A DNA stretch of 64,000 nucleotides from Spirodela intermedia (lineage: Eukaryota > Streptophyta > Magnoliopsida > Alismatales > Araceae): NCBI GenBank assembly GCA_902729315.2, contig LR746268.1:7857501-7921500 (forward strand). Direction: 5' to 3'. A program made the translations under genes and the position numbers. The notes under the pieces are model-generated. The model worked only from the letters and a program-made list of their open reading frames with translations, was not told where the DNA came from and did no database searches. Of the stretch, positions 1-12,912 are shown in pieces; positions within the stretch are counted from its first letter, which is position 1, and each line of letters opens with the position of its first letter.

Positions 1-3000
1 GGGCGGGGGCTGGGCAGCTCTGAGCAGAGCGATCCTCTCCATCGAGATCTTCAGCCGCTCGGCAGCCCCCGCTTTAACCTCATCCTCGGAGAGGTACTCC
101 ACGCCGCCGTCTGTGATGTCGTCCAGCCATCCCTGCAAGTCAGAGCCCACCTCCTTGATGACCGACGCATCGGAGGCCCGCACGACGAACTTGCACATCA
201 TCGTGGTGGTCTCGTCGCCCAGGTCAACGTTCCTGCTCACTTCGCTGGCCCCGAAGATCATCATGGCGAGGAATCCACCGTACCAGGTCTTTGCGGCGAA
301 GCACAGCTGCCGGCAGAAGATCGGATTACTAAAAGTGGTGAGTCAACGGAGTAATTTGAGAAGAAAAAAACTGGGGAGGCTTTGTTTACCTGAAAGCCGG
401 CGACTGTCCGGAGAATATGGGAGCAGACTTGGTGGAAGGGCTTGGAGGACAGAGATTTGAGGCCGCTGAGGAAAGGGGAGGCGCCGCTCTGTTGGGCGGC
501 GGTGGCGCTGAAGCCGCTGCCTTCGTAAGTGTACGCGCCGGTGAACTCGAGGATGGCGGGCAAGCTCGGCCACAGGCGGAAGAACTCGACGGGCGAGCAT
601 CGGTGAGGTGAGAGGAGCTCGGTGAGGGGGATCTTGTAAGGCTGGCATCTGAGTATGACTGGTTCTCCCATCTCAGACTTGAGGCCTCGCTTCTGTCTGG
701 TGATTTGCACGTCCTCTTCGGCGTAGTCTCCTTCATACTCTCCGGCGGCGCCGCCACTCCCGCAGAAGGGGTAGTACAGCACTTGAACCCAGAGGGCGCA
801 TCTCTCAAAATGAGAGACGCCCACCGTCACGCTGCAGAGCACTGGGTCCTATAATCAGGAAACACTGGTCGTTATTTTACACCAAAATAGCAGGAAGATG
901 CAGAGGAAGGAACCCTAAAGATAAATTGGAAACTGACGTTAATAATATGACCTCCGATTTTTCTCTCAGTTACAATACACATTGATATCAGTAAGATCTT
1001 TCCTGAAATGACCCACATATCCATTTCTTTTGCACGACGATATAAACTATCCGGTTTCCTTGTGGGATTCAACGCGAATGAATTCAGAAGAAGCAAAGGC
1101 ACAGCATGCCATGGGCAGTGATGACAAACCAGTGGAACATCCCATCTCCCTGAACAGGCACTAAATAGTCAATGAGTGGTGCTCAAAAGTCAGAGAACAC
1201 ATATTCCTATTATGCGCGCGGTGATTTATTTACTCTTTAATCTGCATGCCCGTCATTGACGCATTTTCAGCGCGCGTCTCTTCCTGGTAGTTGTAGCACG
1301 CTACAAGCATCATAGTATACTGACCACATGCCGGGGATTGTCAAGGAAGTCAACGAGCTAGATGAAACATAAATAAATAGCATGAAAAGAAAGGAACATT
1401 TGAGGGTAGACCTTTGTCCATCTAACTCAGCAAGAAAAAATAAAGAGGTTGAGCGTGAGAAAAACAACCTGTGAAACAAGATTGCGTAGCTGCCGCACTG
1501 CCTGCGGAGAACCATCCATGAAGTGCAAAGCACCGGACAGCCCAACACGGATATCGACCCTATTGAGTTCAAGGTCGGTCAAATTTAAGACCTGCAATGA
1601 AGTTCCACCATCAAAAGAACAGATGCACAAAGTCCAGGAAAACAATGCATCGATGACCTTGTCCAAACCAAGCAAAGCAATGCAAGAAAAACCATGGTAA
1701 TTCTCAACATAAATGTGACATACCAGATACTGCATGAAACAATAAAACGAAAGATTAGTGCAAGAAATAAGAGTGAAGATCAAAGAGATGGCAAATTCAA
1801 AGGTCCCATTTGCATAAGCTGGGCAAATTATTGAACTGTTGTGAGAAGATCCTAACAAGAATTCCCCCCAAATCATGAGCAGTACATCGAATTGATGCAC
1901 CAAGACAAATGCGAAAATGTAAGTCATGGCAATAAATTCGTTGAAAGGTGGCAAACTACCAGAAAAAGATTACAAAATACCTTCAGATGCAAGGTGATCC
2001 TTCCATCGATTTTGTCTGCCAAATGATAGGCTTCCACATAGCATGGATCACTACTACCAGTCAGCGTATATGCAGTTGGAGGCACTTTAAGAGAAGTGGC
2101 TTCGATCCCTTTTGTAAGCAGAAGAGTTAGTTCGCTTGGATCAGGCCTCCAGAGCTCTTGAATAGCCTTATGAACCAGCCCTTCCAACTTTCTGTCCTGA
2201 GCTGCTGATGTTTCGGAAAATTGAACAGTGAACTTGTGGTGGCTGAATGGATAATCGCCTCTAGCTTCACCCACACCTCCCCACCTGATAATGTCACTTG
2301 ATTAGACACAATTTTTAAAATGCTGTTACTAAAAAAAAGATTTGTCACAAACATCATGCCATTATTTTATTACACTATAAACATCGATTTTCGTAACGTT
2401 GTAAACACAGTAATGCACAGCTCACTTATTGATACTTCAGAGCTAGATTTTTCAAATGACCTGACAAGAACATCTGTCTGCATTGGTTTGAGTTTACGTC
2501 ATGACTAATTATCACGAGGCTAGAACAGCAATGAGCAGAAGTTATAAAGGCCTCACAAGGTACCGGTAACAGTAATTACTACGATACTGTAATAGTAAAC
2601 ATACCTACTCTCTGGATGACTCGTAGCATATTTTATTTTCTGCAAGATGTAGCGACATTGATGCTTGTTCACCGAATCAGCAGATGTACTATTTCGAAAA
2701 TCTTCAAGTTCTTTAGTCAACAGCTGCCCTGCTCTGGCATGTCTTGATCCGAGATGCTGTGCACACAGGAGAGCAGCTTGCACATCCTGGAGTCTATTTG
2801 ATATATTTGTGGACGAATCATTGTCGAATAACACAGCGTGTATATTTGATATAATGATGTTTAATGGATCCTGTGGATCATCAGCAAGAAGTGGATCTAG
2901 ACCTTCCAAATCAAAATGCTCCGCAATAGCCCAAATGAGGCGTGCACATATTCTTGGCGTATGCACCTGTCCATGCAAGAATGATGTACAGGTAATGGAA

Positions 3001-6000
3001 TAGGAAGAGGAAAGCAGGTAAAAAAACAGGTTATGTCATAAGATCGAAAAGAAAACAACTGTCAATCATAACTAAAAATAAGAGGGAACAGAAAGCAGAC
3101 AAACATGCGAGATTACCAAATGGCAATACAAAAAAGAAAAAGTAAATGAGAGTTCAAAACAAGAAAGCAAGTTTATTCTTATCTTTTTGAAAAAAATTAA
3201 TCATTTGACCAATGCGGTTGTAGAAAACCGATGTCCCAACAACCATGAGAAGATATTAGCATCACAAATCTGCATAAGATGTTGATGATTTGAAACGTGC
3301 AACATTTAAGGTTGTACAACTTAAAAGGCTTAGATGTTACCGTTATTAATGTGCCCAGTTAAGTACCGGTTCTTCACTCTCTCCAAAAAAAAAAACCAAA
3401 CTGAAAACTATGTTCTTGCAATCCTTAAATAGATCCCATGAAACAAAGAGTACGTTAGTTTTAATTCAGTTTCAGCACTGGGTATTGTTTCCGTGCCAAA
3501 TTGTACTATATTTTCCCAACTGCTTTAAGCCTTCTATTCTCACAAAATCCAGAGAGAACTAACTAAATGCAGCCTTTTTGTGGATCTTAGATATTAAAAA
3601 AGATAATAGCGTCTATGCCTTGTAGCTGAAAGGAGCTTTTTTCCAATATTTTATTAATTTCTTATCAGCGTACACCTTTAAATTCTTGGTTATATTTGAT
3701 GTAGAACAAAACAGCATCAAAGAAGGAAGGCACAATATGGAAACCCAGAAGGCTCAAAAGAAAAACCTTGATAGCCCAAATCGTAGAACTGCATTCTCTC
3801 CTAGAGATCCATTATTTTACCAAAGATTGTTCGTGCTTTTTTTGTTAGGAATCCTTTCCTTTCGCTGGATTGTTGTTACCAGTTTATATTCTCCAGGAAA
3901 TCCAGAAATAACTCTGCTTATCTTAAAAAGAGGGAATACGAGAAGGGGACACTGTTGCCCACAGTTGTTTTTTTTTCTCTTCATTTACTTGTGGATTCAC
4001 GCTTCTCTGATCTCTCAGATCCTGCTATCTCAGATGACTATTTAAGCTACCTGCATTGTTCATTCATAGAAATACCTACAAGAATATGAATCTGATTTCG
4101 ATTCAGCACAAATCAGAATTCTTTATCATGATGAAATGACTGGGAATTAACATCAATAACGTCAGAACAGTTTGACTTAAAAATAATGTTCACTGTTATA
4201 CTGGAAACATTTTAAAGCAACCAAAAAAAGTTGATAGAAAGGTAGAAACGATGCAAATACACCTGGTCCCAGGGATAAGCATTACCAAAGATTTTCAACT
4301 AGAACTCTAAAAAGAAGGGATTTAAAAAAAATTGAGGTCATTCAACTGTTTTGAGACAAGATGCAAATATATATCTTAGACGGGGGCAGTTTCTAAGAAA
4401 ATAAATATCAGATGCTAAACTAACCTCATGGAGATCTCTGATAAGCTGCAATTGCAAATTTTTCAACCTTGTTTCATTTAGGATTTGATCCGGAGATGCC
4501 CCATCTTTGACCCTCTTAACACCCCCTCTGGTGTCATATATATGGCATAGCCTAACAAGCAACTTTAGGTAACAATCGATGGCATAAGTACGACCATGAC
4601 AATCCCATTTAACACAAGGTTTACACACTTCAACCACTTCTAAGGCTGGCTCTGTCCAATTTAATGCGCCATAGCCTGTTCCATAAGCTAAAGCTCCGAT
4701 GACTCTGCTCTCAGTACCAGAAGCCTTCTGCTCAGATAATCGAAGAGATAACTGAAAGCAGCTCTCCACCAAAGAAGCAACTAGTTCCTCTCTAAACAAG
4801 CTTTTGCTAATCACGTTGTTCAGATCATCTTTTATCCATATGTCCTCAAAAAGTGAAGCAATATCAGTACCAGGAAGAGGTTTCTGCCCTCTACGTACAC
4901 TTTCCTTTGCAAAAAGGTCAACACAGAGAGCTGTTCGACAGATACATGCCAAAGCATGCATACGATCTGATTCTGCCCTCAGATTTCTAACCATGAGAAG
5001 CAGTCTCTTGAACAATGAAACCTGCAAGAAGTGAGAAAATTTTACGCAGTTTACCACAAGCATAACGAATAACAGAGAACAATAAAGCAGGGAATTTACC
5101 ATTTACAACTCCTACAACTAGTGATAACAAAGATCAGTTCAAAAATAAACTCTGCACTGAAGAACTAATTGAAAAGAAAAACGAGAAATATGAAGGTTGA
5201 AGATAAATAACGACCAAGTTTTTCATTGGAACTAAGAAGAAAAAAAGAAATGACAAAATTTGAACAGCATTTTGACCGAAAACATTCCATCATACAAATA
5301 ATAGGAACATTTGAAGCACCAAAAAAAAGCCTAGAGCACAAAAGTAGTTCAATTGTTAAAAAATTCTAGAAGGAAAGAACGAATGGAGTGGGAAGAAAAG
5401 CAGCCCCTCTCTTCACCATTCTCCTTCTCGTTTTTCTCGGAGGTTTTTCTCTTCTTTGATTTTAAACCTTCATCTATTGGTCCGAGGTGAGTACCGTATC
5501 TATTGATTTAGAACTATCAGACAAGATGAGGCCACCCAATATCTATTGGTCCGAGGATAAGTAAGCACACTAAAATTGATTTAGAACCTGAATCCTTAGG
5601 TTTCAAAAAGGATTTTTGGTATCTGCTATACTTTGAAGGCTTCTGCAAATTTCTCTCCCCGGATACTTCCAACAATATACGTGCGTATAAGTCCATATTG
5701 TTCTTGATGCCAAGAAAAACCTCAACTCTCATTAGGTAATGTTAAAATTTGGGAAGGCTACTGCAGACATGACATGCTCCCTACTCAACTGCAAGACAGT
5801 TCAAAGACACCTCTGCCCCAAAGTGAGTACCGTAGCAACCACATTAGAAGATGGAAGGCAAACCAAGCACAACATTCATGGATAACATTTAATCAAGGAT
5901 CTACAACCGTCTAAGTATGGACTTGTCAACATGGCATTGACTTTTTCTGCATTAAGAAACCATATAACATAGTCTTCCTTTTTCACTTTTTGCCAAAAAG

Positions 6001-7770
6001 ATTACGAAGAACATTTATCATTTAATGTCATGGATTGAACTCAACAGATTAAAACCAAGACGAAATGAAATTAAACGAAATTATGTGAACCTGACCACAG
6101 TTCAGGAGAAGAATGGTTCTCTAGTAGTAAATAAATTATTTCTAATCCCTCCAATTCTGGACATACATGGACCTGACCAAATACATTCACAATGCCGTAT
6201 TTTAAGTATTTCGTCAAATCACTCTCTTGATCTGATATCCAAATATTCCAAAATGCTCAACAGGCAAGAAGAACATCACATAGTACTAGCATAATCTTGA
6301 GGACGGGAACCAAAGATGTTCGACGGAAATAGCATATTGTCTACATATCTTGCCTCATGTAACTTCTAAACGTAAAAGACACCATCTTCATTATGAAAGA
6401 ACAGCTTGGATACCAAGAATTGGCCGGAGTTCAATTCTAGAAGTGTCTAGATTCCATTATCGCGATGGATGTGGCAGAATATAAATCACAGAAGAATTGA
6501 AACTTGTCCCATCTCTAGCCTTTAAATTGGACTTTTTGATCGACGAAAACATGATAAGATTGTACATACATTACGCACTACATAATTTATTTACACCAGC
6601 ACAGCATTGTGAAATCACGTGAATAACGAAATACAGTACACAGATTAGTACCTGCATATTGAGATCTAGTAGATGAAGGTTAGCAACGACAGCTCTGACA
6701 ATGCTTTCTCGGGCGGAAAAAAATTCCTGTCGGTCCCATAGTGTAAGAATCGCAATAATAGATGCTGAAGCCCACTCTGGCTTCCCCCCAGGAACATCAG
6801 CCAAAGAGAGCATGTTAATTCCCACCTCAAAGATCAGCGGCGGGTCCAATGAACTCAAAAATGGCAAGAGGTGAGATACGACATCCGATACTCCTACAAG
6901 CTTCTCAGCACTCCCCTTGTCATCCAATGGAGGGTTCCCACCATTCTTTGACAGCTTCCGGAGGATCTCGACACCACCAGATGCCACAGACTTTGCAGCA
7001 TACACTAGAGGGAAAACTGTAGACTTAAACCTCTCGACTGGGAGAATCATTGACCTCGCCATCAGCGCATTTCGTAACTTCCACGCCAAATCAACGGCTG
7101 AGACGACCCAGGTCGATCGAATAGAGAGGGAGTTTTCACTATCAATAAGCTTGTCTCCTGCAAGCCGGCTCATCCTCTTAGTTTCAAATTCCTGGAACAA
7201 GCGTCCAATCGATTCGAATGCTACGTTGGAGACAGCATCTGAGCGGTCAAGCATGTTATTGCCAATCCGCGTCCACCAGTTGGAGACCCGGTCGAGGAGG
7301 GAGACGCTGGTCTCGCAGAGGAGGACAAGATCGTCTCGGGCAAGGATGCATCCCATTGTCTCTGTGATGGAGAAGCGAAGATTGTCGCTGGGGGAGTCGA
7401 AGCAAGCCGTTATCTCCTTGCTGCAGTCCGAGATGAGGCGGGAGAGGCGGTCGGTAGGAACGGCGGAGAGGATCGATACAGCGGCCGCGGCGACGTCGGG
7501 GTCAGGGAAGTCGAGATCGGTGCGAATGCCAGAACAGACGATGTCCCAGAGGTCCGGTGTGAGCCGAGTGGTCCGTAGTAGGTCGAAGGCGAGCTTCTTG
7601 CAGACAGCCGAAGAAGGGGAAGCGATGATCTCCTCGCAGGTGGACTTGGCCACTGCGGAGACGTCACGGCCGGCGGCGGACTGCTGCAGGGCCTGGAGCA
7701 GCGCACCGGACTGCCGGAGGGCATCATTGGACCGCAGATCCGCCTGGATCTGCGCGATCAGGATGTCCAT
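1..7770 (-). CDS. TPLATE: TPLATE, TPLATE complex subunit (3' end cut by window edge)
   Basis: Plant endocytic adaptor of the TPLATE complex, which works with clathrin and AP-2 at the plasma membrane and cell plate. Seven exons are readable: 7770-6652, 5021-4425, 2966-2605, 2284-1981, 1591-1469, 848-390 and 306-1. All borders are GT-AG and all phases join without a stop, giving 1090 residues. The family is about 1,180 residues long, so roughly 90 C-terminal residues lie outside. The start is the ATG at 7770, opening MDILIAQIQADLRS as in known TPLATE proteins. Residues 1-600 are the helical adaptin-like trunk. Later segments (DYPFSHHKFTVQF; LCFAAKTWYGGF; GDETTTMMCKFVVRAS) match the appendage and C-terminal parts. 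Introns 1 (6651-5022) and 2 (4424-2967) are AT-rich and contain no other gene that I can see. The first exon is clearly more GC-rich than the rest. Identity is recognised from family knowledge and is very likely. Confidence 0.95.
5470..5590. repeat. Short direct repeat in TPLATE intron 1
   Basis: A segment beginning TCTATTGGTCCGAGG and ending TTGATTTAGAAC occurs at about 5472-5513 and again at about 5541-5586, the second with an internal expansion. It looks like a local duplication inside the intron. No function is proposed. Confidence 0.55.
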
Positions 7771-8273
7771 CCCTCCCTAGCCGAACTACCTTCAAGGAGA
7801 AAACTCAGACTCACCGGAAGACGATGTCGAAGTGGCGGAAGGCGATGCTCATCGGCCCTCCCCGACCCCTCCGGCAGCCCCCACTTCCTCCCCCGGCTCT
7901 CCCCGGAGAAGAAGGATGCTTCAATGCGGATCTGGCTTTCGTAGGGTACCCGAGCAATTTCAATTCGCGGCGGGGGGCTTCTGCGACTGGTTTCCGAACC
8001 ATTAACTATCCGTTGCCAACGCATCAAGTACTTCCCCGGGAGGGCAAACTCACAAATGTAGCTCTTACAGGGGCCATTTATAAATTTCATAACAATAAAG
8101 CGTATAGAAGCAAGAAAACAAGCATAATAATGACAGAGGCAAGAGATCTGAAACACCCTGCCCAAGGCCCCCTCCATTGGATGAGGATCTCTCTCTTCAG
8201 AGAACCGTCTCTGCCTAAATCCCAGGCTTTGGCTCATGTCAACAAAATAGAAAAGAGCAAAGGAGAGCAACGG

Positions 8274-8293
8274 TCTCTCTCTCTCTCTCTCTC
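8274..8293. repeat. (TC)n microsatellite
   Basis: Ten uninterrupted TC units lie upstream of TPLATE. On the TPLATE sense strand they read as GA repeats, which are common in plant 5' UTRs and core promoters. Confidence 0.85.
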
Positions 8294-8419
8294 TTCCCAT
8301 ATCCATCACAGAGTGGACCTAGACTGGGCCTTGTAACTCTTACAGGGAACCATTGAGGAATTCTACAATAATAAGGGGCACAGGAGAAGAAAACGAACAA
8401 AGTAATATCACTTAGGAGC

Positions 8420-8420
<1 letters not shown>

Positions 8421-8447
<27 letters not shown>
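8421..8447. repeat. (TC)n microsatellite
   Basis: About 13 TC units, a second pyrimidine tract within 130 bp of the first in the TPLATE upstream region. Confidence 0.85.
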
Positions 8448-8450
<3 letters not shown>

Positions 8451-8652
8451 TACATCAATATGCATACACGTCTCTGGAAAAGTGGATACAAGGATGAAAG
8501 CTACCCCAAAGAAGGAGAACACGCTGCCGAATTCGAAAGAGAACGGATGGTGATACTGGACCTGGGCATCTGGATCATTCCCTTCACACTGCTCATCGCA
8601 TCATGCAGGAGATTGACGCATCTCATCGTCAAGCTTCGGAAACTGCAGGAGA

Positions 8653-8678
8653 GTGTGGGTGTGGGTGTGGGTGTGGTG
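8653..8678. repeat. (GTGTGG)n hexanucleotide repeat
   Basis: Four imperfect GTGTGG units lie just beyond the APC8 stop codon, probably in its 3' UTR or just downstream. G-rich on the plus strand. Confidence 0.75.
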
Positions 8679-8917
8679 GGCAGCCCCTAGGACGCCGTAG
8701 CAGCTCTCTGAAGACACTTGGCCGGGTCCCTCCTCGAGCTTTAAAAGATAGGAGCTTCCATCGTCATCATCTAGATTCCAGCTTGGATCTCGAGTTATTC
8801 CGGTAATCGACATCCTCGAGATAGTTGGAAACCCTTACCGATTGCTCGCAGCACTGAAACAACAGTCAGAATTCCATGCCAGAAATGTACGGCAATGGCG
8901 TTGAAGAAAAACCACGG

Positions 8918-11900
8918 TCATGGACCGAAATGCTCGAACTCCACCGATGGAAACCCAGACTGAGCCATCTTCAACCCCCGGAGAAGACTCTTCGCTGTTT
9001 CCTTCTCCTGTAAGTAAGATAATGTATATACCATGTAAAAAATGAGCAGAAATCTTTCTCAGAGGAATTTACAACTGTTTATGCAATAGAAATGATTCTC
9101 CTGTAATTGTGATATTCAAACAAATATGAGCTTTCCAAACCCTTTAGAGAAGAGTGAAGAACTCACCGGGCCAGTATAATCCAAGAGCCGTGTGCAGTAC
9201 ATCTCTGCCTCTTCAATCCTCTTCTCGGCTTTGCAGTGCCTGGCAAGAAAAAGCAGGGCTTCGATCATGTTCGGGCCCTGCCGATCCTCGGCCTCCATTC
9301 TCTCTAAATCCTTTTTGTAGTAAAATGCAGCCTGCTCAGATCGCCCGAGTATACTGTGCAGCTTCGCCAGCTGGTGAAGAGCTATCCCTTCTCTGTCATT
9401 GCAGTTGGCCGCTCGAGCATAACACTTGATTGCCTCCTCGAGCATCTGCAGAGGCACGCTCTCATAGCACTGCCCCATGGCGATCCAAAGACGGGCATCA
9501 GTGGGCTGAAGAAATGCCGACCTGCGGAAGTAATAAAGGGCATAGAAGGGCATGTTCATCATCTCATATGTTTGCCCCAGGCCATACCAGGCCCGGTAGT
9601 CACGTGGGTTTATGTCAACAGCCCGGCGGTAGGCATCGATCGCAGCTGGCGTGTTCTTCATCTCAACATACTCGTGACCCATCAAGGTCCATGCTGAGAG
9701 ATATTTCCTGTTGAGCTTCAATGCCCTCCTGAAGTAAACTACAGATTTCTCATGCAGGCCTTTCAAACTGTAGTAGTTTGCAATAATACAGCAGGACTCC
9801 GGTCGGTACTTGTCGGTCAAGAACACTCGGTGGGCAAGGCAACTCAGTGACGAGAAAGACTCCTTCGCATAGAGTAAGTTTGAATAAATGTCCATGGAAT
9901 CAACACGATATGGGTCAATCCTGAGAAGCTCCTCAAAAATAATCTCAGCTTCATCGAAGTCCCTTAGACTGTACTTAGCTGTTGCAATCTGGGCCTGGAT
10001 GTAATCACTGAATCGGAAGATCCCAAGCAAGTACTCATATTTTGCCAGGGCTTCATTGTACATTTTCAGCTCCTGGTATGCATTGGCAAGGAAGAAGTCT
10101 TTCATCCAGTGGTTCTTGAGATTTAGGCTTCTTAAAATGTCCAGGGTGGTGCATAGACCCTGCAGCTCTGACCAGGCACTCCAATTCCAAGGGTAGCTGT
10201 TGACAGATTCCACTAGAACAGAACAGGCCAGGCTCTCACACCCTTTATCTCTGAGAACAATCCCATACAAGTACAGACAAAAGGCATCTATGGCACCACT
10301 TCTTCGAAGCGCGGAAAGTTCTCTCTCTAAATGAGTTAATTCGCCGTTGCACACCTCACTCCGCCCTAACGGTCCCTCAAGTTCAATCATCTCTTCCTCT
10401 TTCCGTTTCTCTCCAGCCTAGAAAATAACAGCAAATCCAAGCATAAATCTTAATACATAAATTCGTAAGATATCAGAAAATGATGCAGAATAACGTCAGC
10501 ATGTGCAAATAACCGATCAAATGCCCAAATGGGGAGAGTTCAGCAACTTAATAAAGAAGGACCCTAACCCTATGGTTTCAAATACATAGAACGAGTTTTA
10601 GATAACCAGTTAGCTTGGCTGAGAGTCGGTGGATCCTCTGCAGCTACCTTATACCGAACTCGTCATCTATTATCTCACTTGAAGCATATGAGACCAGACA
10701 TTTCGGAGATGCATGGAATCAAGGATTTAAAAGGTAAAGCACAAACAGACAGAACATCTTCGAACTTTTCTACGGTTCCGGATCTTTATTTTTCAGGGAT
10801 TCATCTCATTCGAACATAACATATTTCCAAGGCACAGTATCAGAAATCAGTAGGTCTAGATTGGCACCTTATATGACCCACTACGTTTTTGATTGTTCAT
10901 TTCAATAAATTATTCCTCTATGGCATATTACAGAATACGGATCTGATTATGTATTAACAGCAAGTAGACCAGAATACTATTTTATCTAAAAGAGGAAAAA
11001 ATATCTAATGGGAGCAAGCACTGCCTTAGTAATTGTCACAGGGTACCATGCACAGAGCTCCTCCATAACAACATAACACAGGCTAGTAGTTACTGATTAA
11101 TCAAGATACGGGTAATACATTAAAACTGCAGATCTTTATCTCCAAATGAATTTTATTGCCAAAAAAAGGAACTTTAATTTTATTTTTCATTTTCATTTTC
11201 TGCTTTTCGAAGAGAATCTAGGGATTGTTTATCTCACTCGTATGTGTAAAACTGATTCAGTCAGCGTGTGGTCTGGTAAATGTGTAGATTATTTCCAGAT
11301 ATTAAAAAACATTATTTTCGAGTAACAAGCACCTTATCAACAGTATGACACGAGGATAATCTTATCACGTCTGATAGAGTCTGATCCCTAAAAGCTTTAA
11401 AAACCTTTTCTAAAGAGAAACATAATCTCCACGTCCTGGCATCAGACTTTTTTTTCAAAAATGTATTTTCAGCTAGGGTAACATCATTATTTAGAAGTCA
11501 TGTGCTCTAGAAAATAGTTCAGAGGCTATTGTCTGTTGCAAGATAGACCGTGGGATCCAATGCCAGTTTTATCTTTGAACTTTACACTGATGCAACTCCC
11601 ATCATATTCTAATGGGGACCTAATCATGGCCCAAAGCATTTTGTTTTCTCAAGGAGATCAAGTAAAAGTAGATTGCATACATGTGAAGAATGTTTCCAGG
11701 TCTTATGAAGGCGACTATTGAACCCTATTCTTCAATGTTGTTGCCCGACCTCATTCAGATGGCTTCACATGATCTTGTGAACCCTTAGAAGCTGGCAACC
11801 TAACTGCCACATTTTTACAGCAATCCTGAAGAAAACACTCGCCGAGAAGAATTCAAGCAGAACACCTTAATATAAGAGCCACCCAGAAGTCAGAACATAA

Positions 11901-12591
11901 ACAAACAGGAAGCAATGTAGACGGCCGATGAAACCGACTAAATAATTACGAAGTACAAAAATAGAGACAAAACATGTAAAATAATTATGAACCAGGCAGA
12001 GTATAAGTTGAACAAAAGAGGACATAAAATTGCGGTAGCAGAAAAGGATACCAGGTAGAGAGCGTAGCACCGGAGAAAGATGGACTTCTTTGATGTCTGC
12101 GTCCGGAGCACATGAGCAGCCCTGCGATACTCCTTGCAGTCGAAGTAGGACTTGGCGAGGAGGTAGTAGTCCGCACCGTCGTCGATCTCGTCCTCCACAG
12201 GGGAAGGGGTGCTCACATAGGACACCCCGCCCGAGGGCGTGGCAGAGAACACCTCGCTATCCCCGCCAGGGCGGGACCTACTGCGGCGGAAGCTGGAGCC
12301 GTCTCGGTGGAGGTGCTCTTGCTGATGGTGAGGACGGGCGCTGCTCGAGGGTGTTGCCTTGCCAGCAATGGCAGAGGATCTAGGCTGGTCCTGATCGATG
12401 CCCACAAGTAGTTCTCCCGCCCTAATCAACAGCGTAGGCGGACAAAGAGTTACAAGCAGAAGCAACCCCAGCGCCAACAAGAGCTGCTTAAGAGGAAGAA
12501 GTTACCATTTCGAAGCGGAGTACAGGCACCGGTCTCCGAGCTGTCGGATCGCTGACCGGAGCTCGTTCCTGTAGCTCTCCTTCGAACCCAT
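8918..12591 (-). CDS. APC8: Anaphase-promoting complex subunit 8 (CDC23)
   Basis: TPR subunit of the APC/C ubiquitin ligase, which drives mitotic exit. Four exons: 12591-12506, 12421-12052, 10417-9167 and 9007-8918, all GT-AG and in frame, giving 598 residues (Arabidopsis APC8 is about 580). It opens MGSKESYRNELRSAIRQLGD and ends SGFPSVEFEHFGP before TGA. After a variable Ser-rich stretch (about residues 40-95), residues 110-560 are tandem TPR units; well-kept blocks include SYPWNWSAWSELQ, YRPESCCIIANYYSLKG and AYRRAVDINPRDYRAWYGLG. Intron 2 (12051-10418, 1.6 kb) holds nothing recognisable, but its first ~250 bp (about 11805-12051) recur at 46.44 kb as part of a duplicated copy. The NPF-A stop codon lies only 321 bp upstream of this ATG on the same strand. 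This is the only whole APC8 in the window. Confidence 0.95.
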
Positions 12592-12912
12592 CACCCTCCA
12601 CAACCCTGCTGCGTCTCTCTCTCCCTACTTTCTCTCTCTACAGACCGAGGGCCAGAAGAGCAGCCGGGAAACGAAATCGGCGGCGCTACCTCATGGAGGG
12701 CTTTTCAAGTTTCAGTCGTCAGTGAACCGGGGGGGAGTTGCGGCCCCGTTTGGGCTGCAGGAAAGGGTGAAACCTGCAGTGATTCCCGGGATACCTAAAT
12801 CGACCCATAACCGGTCACAGTAAAGCTCGGGGCACAACGGTTGGCCGGGTTATCATCATGACGGTCTTTTTGACAATATCAGAATTGCAAGGGTTAGAAC
12901 TCCAAATCTTCT
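12592..12912 (-). promoter_or_regulatory. APC8 5' UTR/promoter and NPF-A 3' flank
   Basis: This 321-bp spacer has a CT-rich tract (about 12617-12640) just upstream of the APC8 ATG, then the NPF-A 3' UTR. The same layout recurs as spacers of 322 bp (38261-38582), 308 bp (47202-47509) and 292 bp (45809-46100) beside the other NPF copies. It is therefore part of the duplicated cassette. Any APC8 promoter must be short or lie within the transporter gene. Confidence 0.6.

Larger units (their letters stand above)
7771..8917 (-). promoter_or_regulatory. TPLATE upstream region / APC8 downstream region
   Basis: This 1.1 kb lies between the TPLATE start and the APC8 stop. Both genes run on the minus strand, so it should hold the TPLATE promoter and 5' UTR and the APC8 3' UTR. 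The part next to TPLATE (about 7800-8000) is GC-rich; the part next to APC8 holds three microsatellites. The reading frames here are short and resemble no family I know. No clear TATA box was assigned. Confidence 0.5.

Noticed and set aside
261-842. Overlapping open frames on both strands over 260-840
   Set aside because: Only the minus frame continuing TPLATE exon 6 has homology; the others are shadows of its GC-rich coding.
6917-7780. Long plus-strand frame (287 codons) opposite TPLATE exon 1
   Set aside because: Antisense shadow of a GC-rich exon; no domain, and the minus frame is the known protein.
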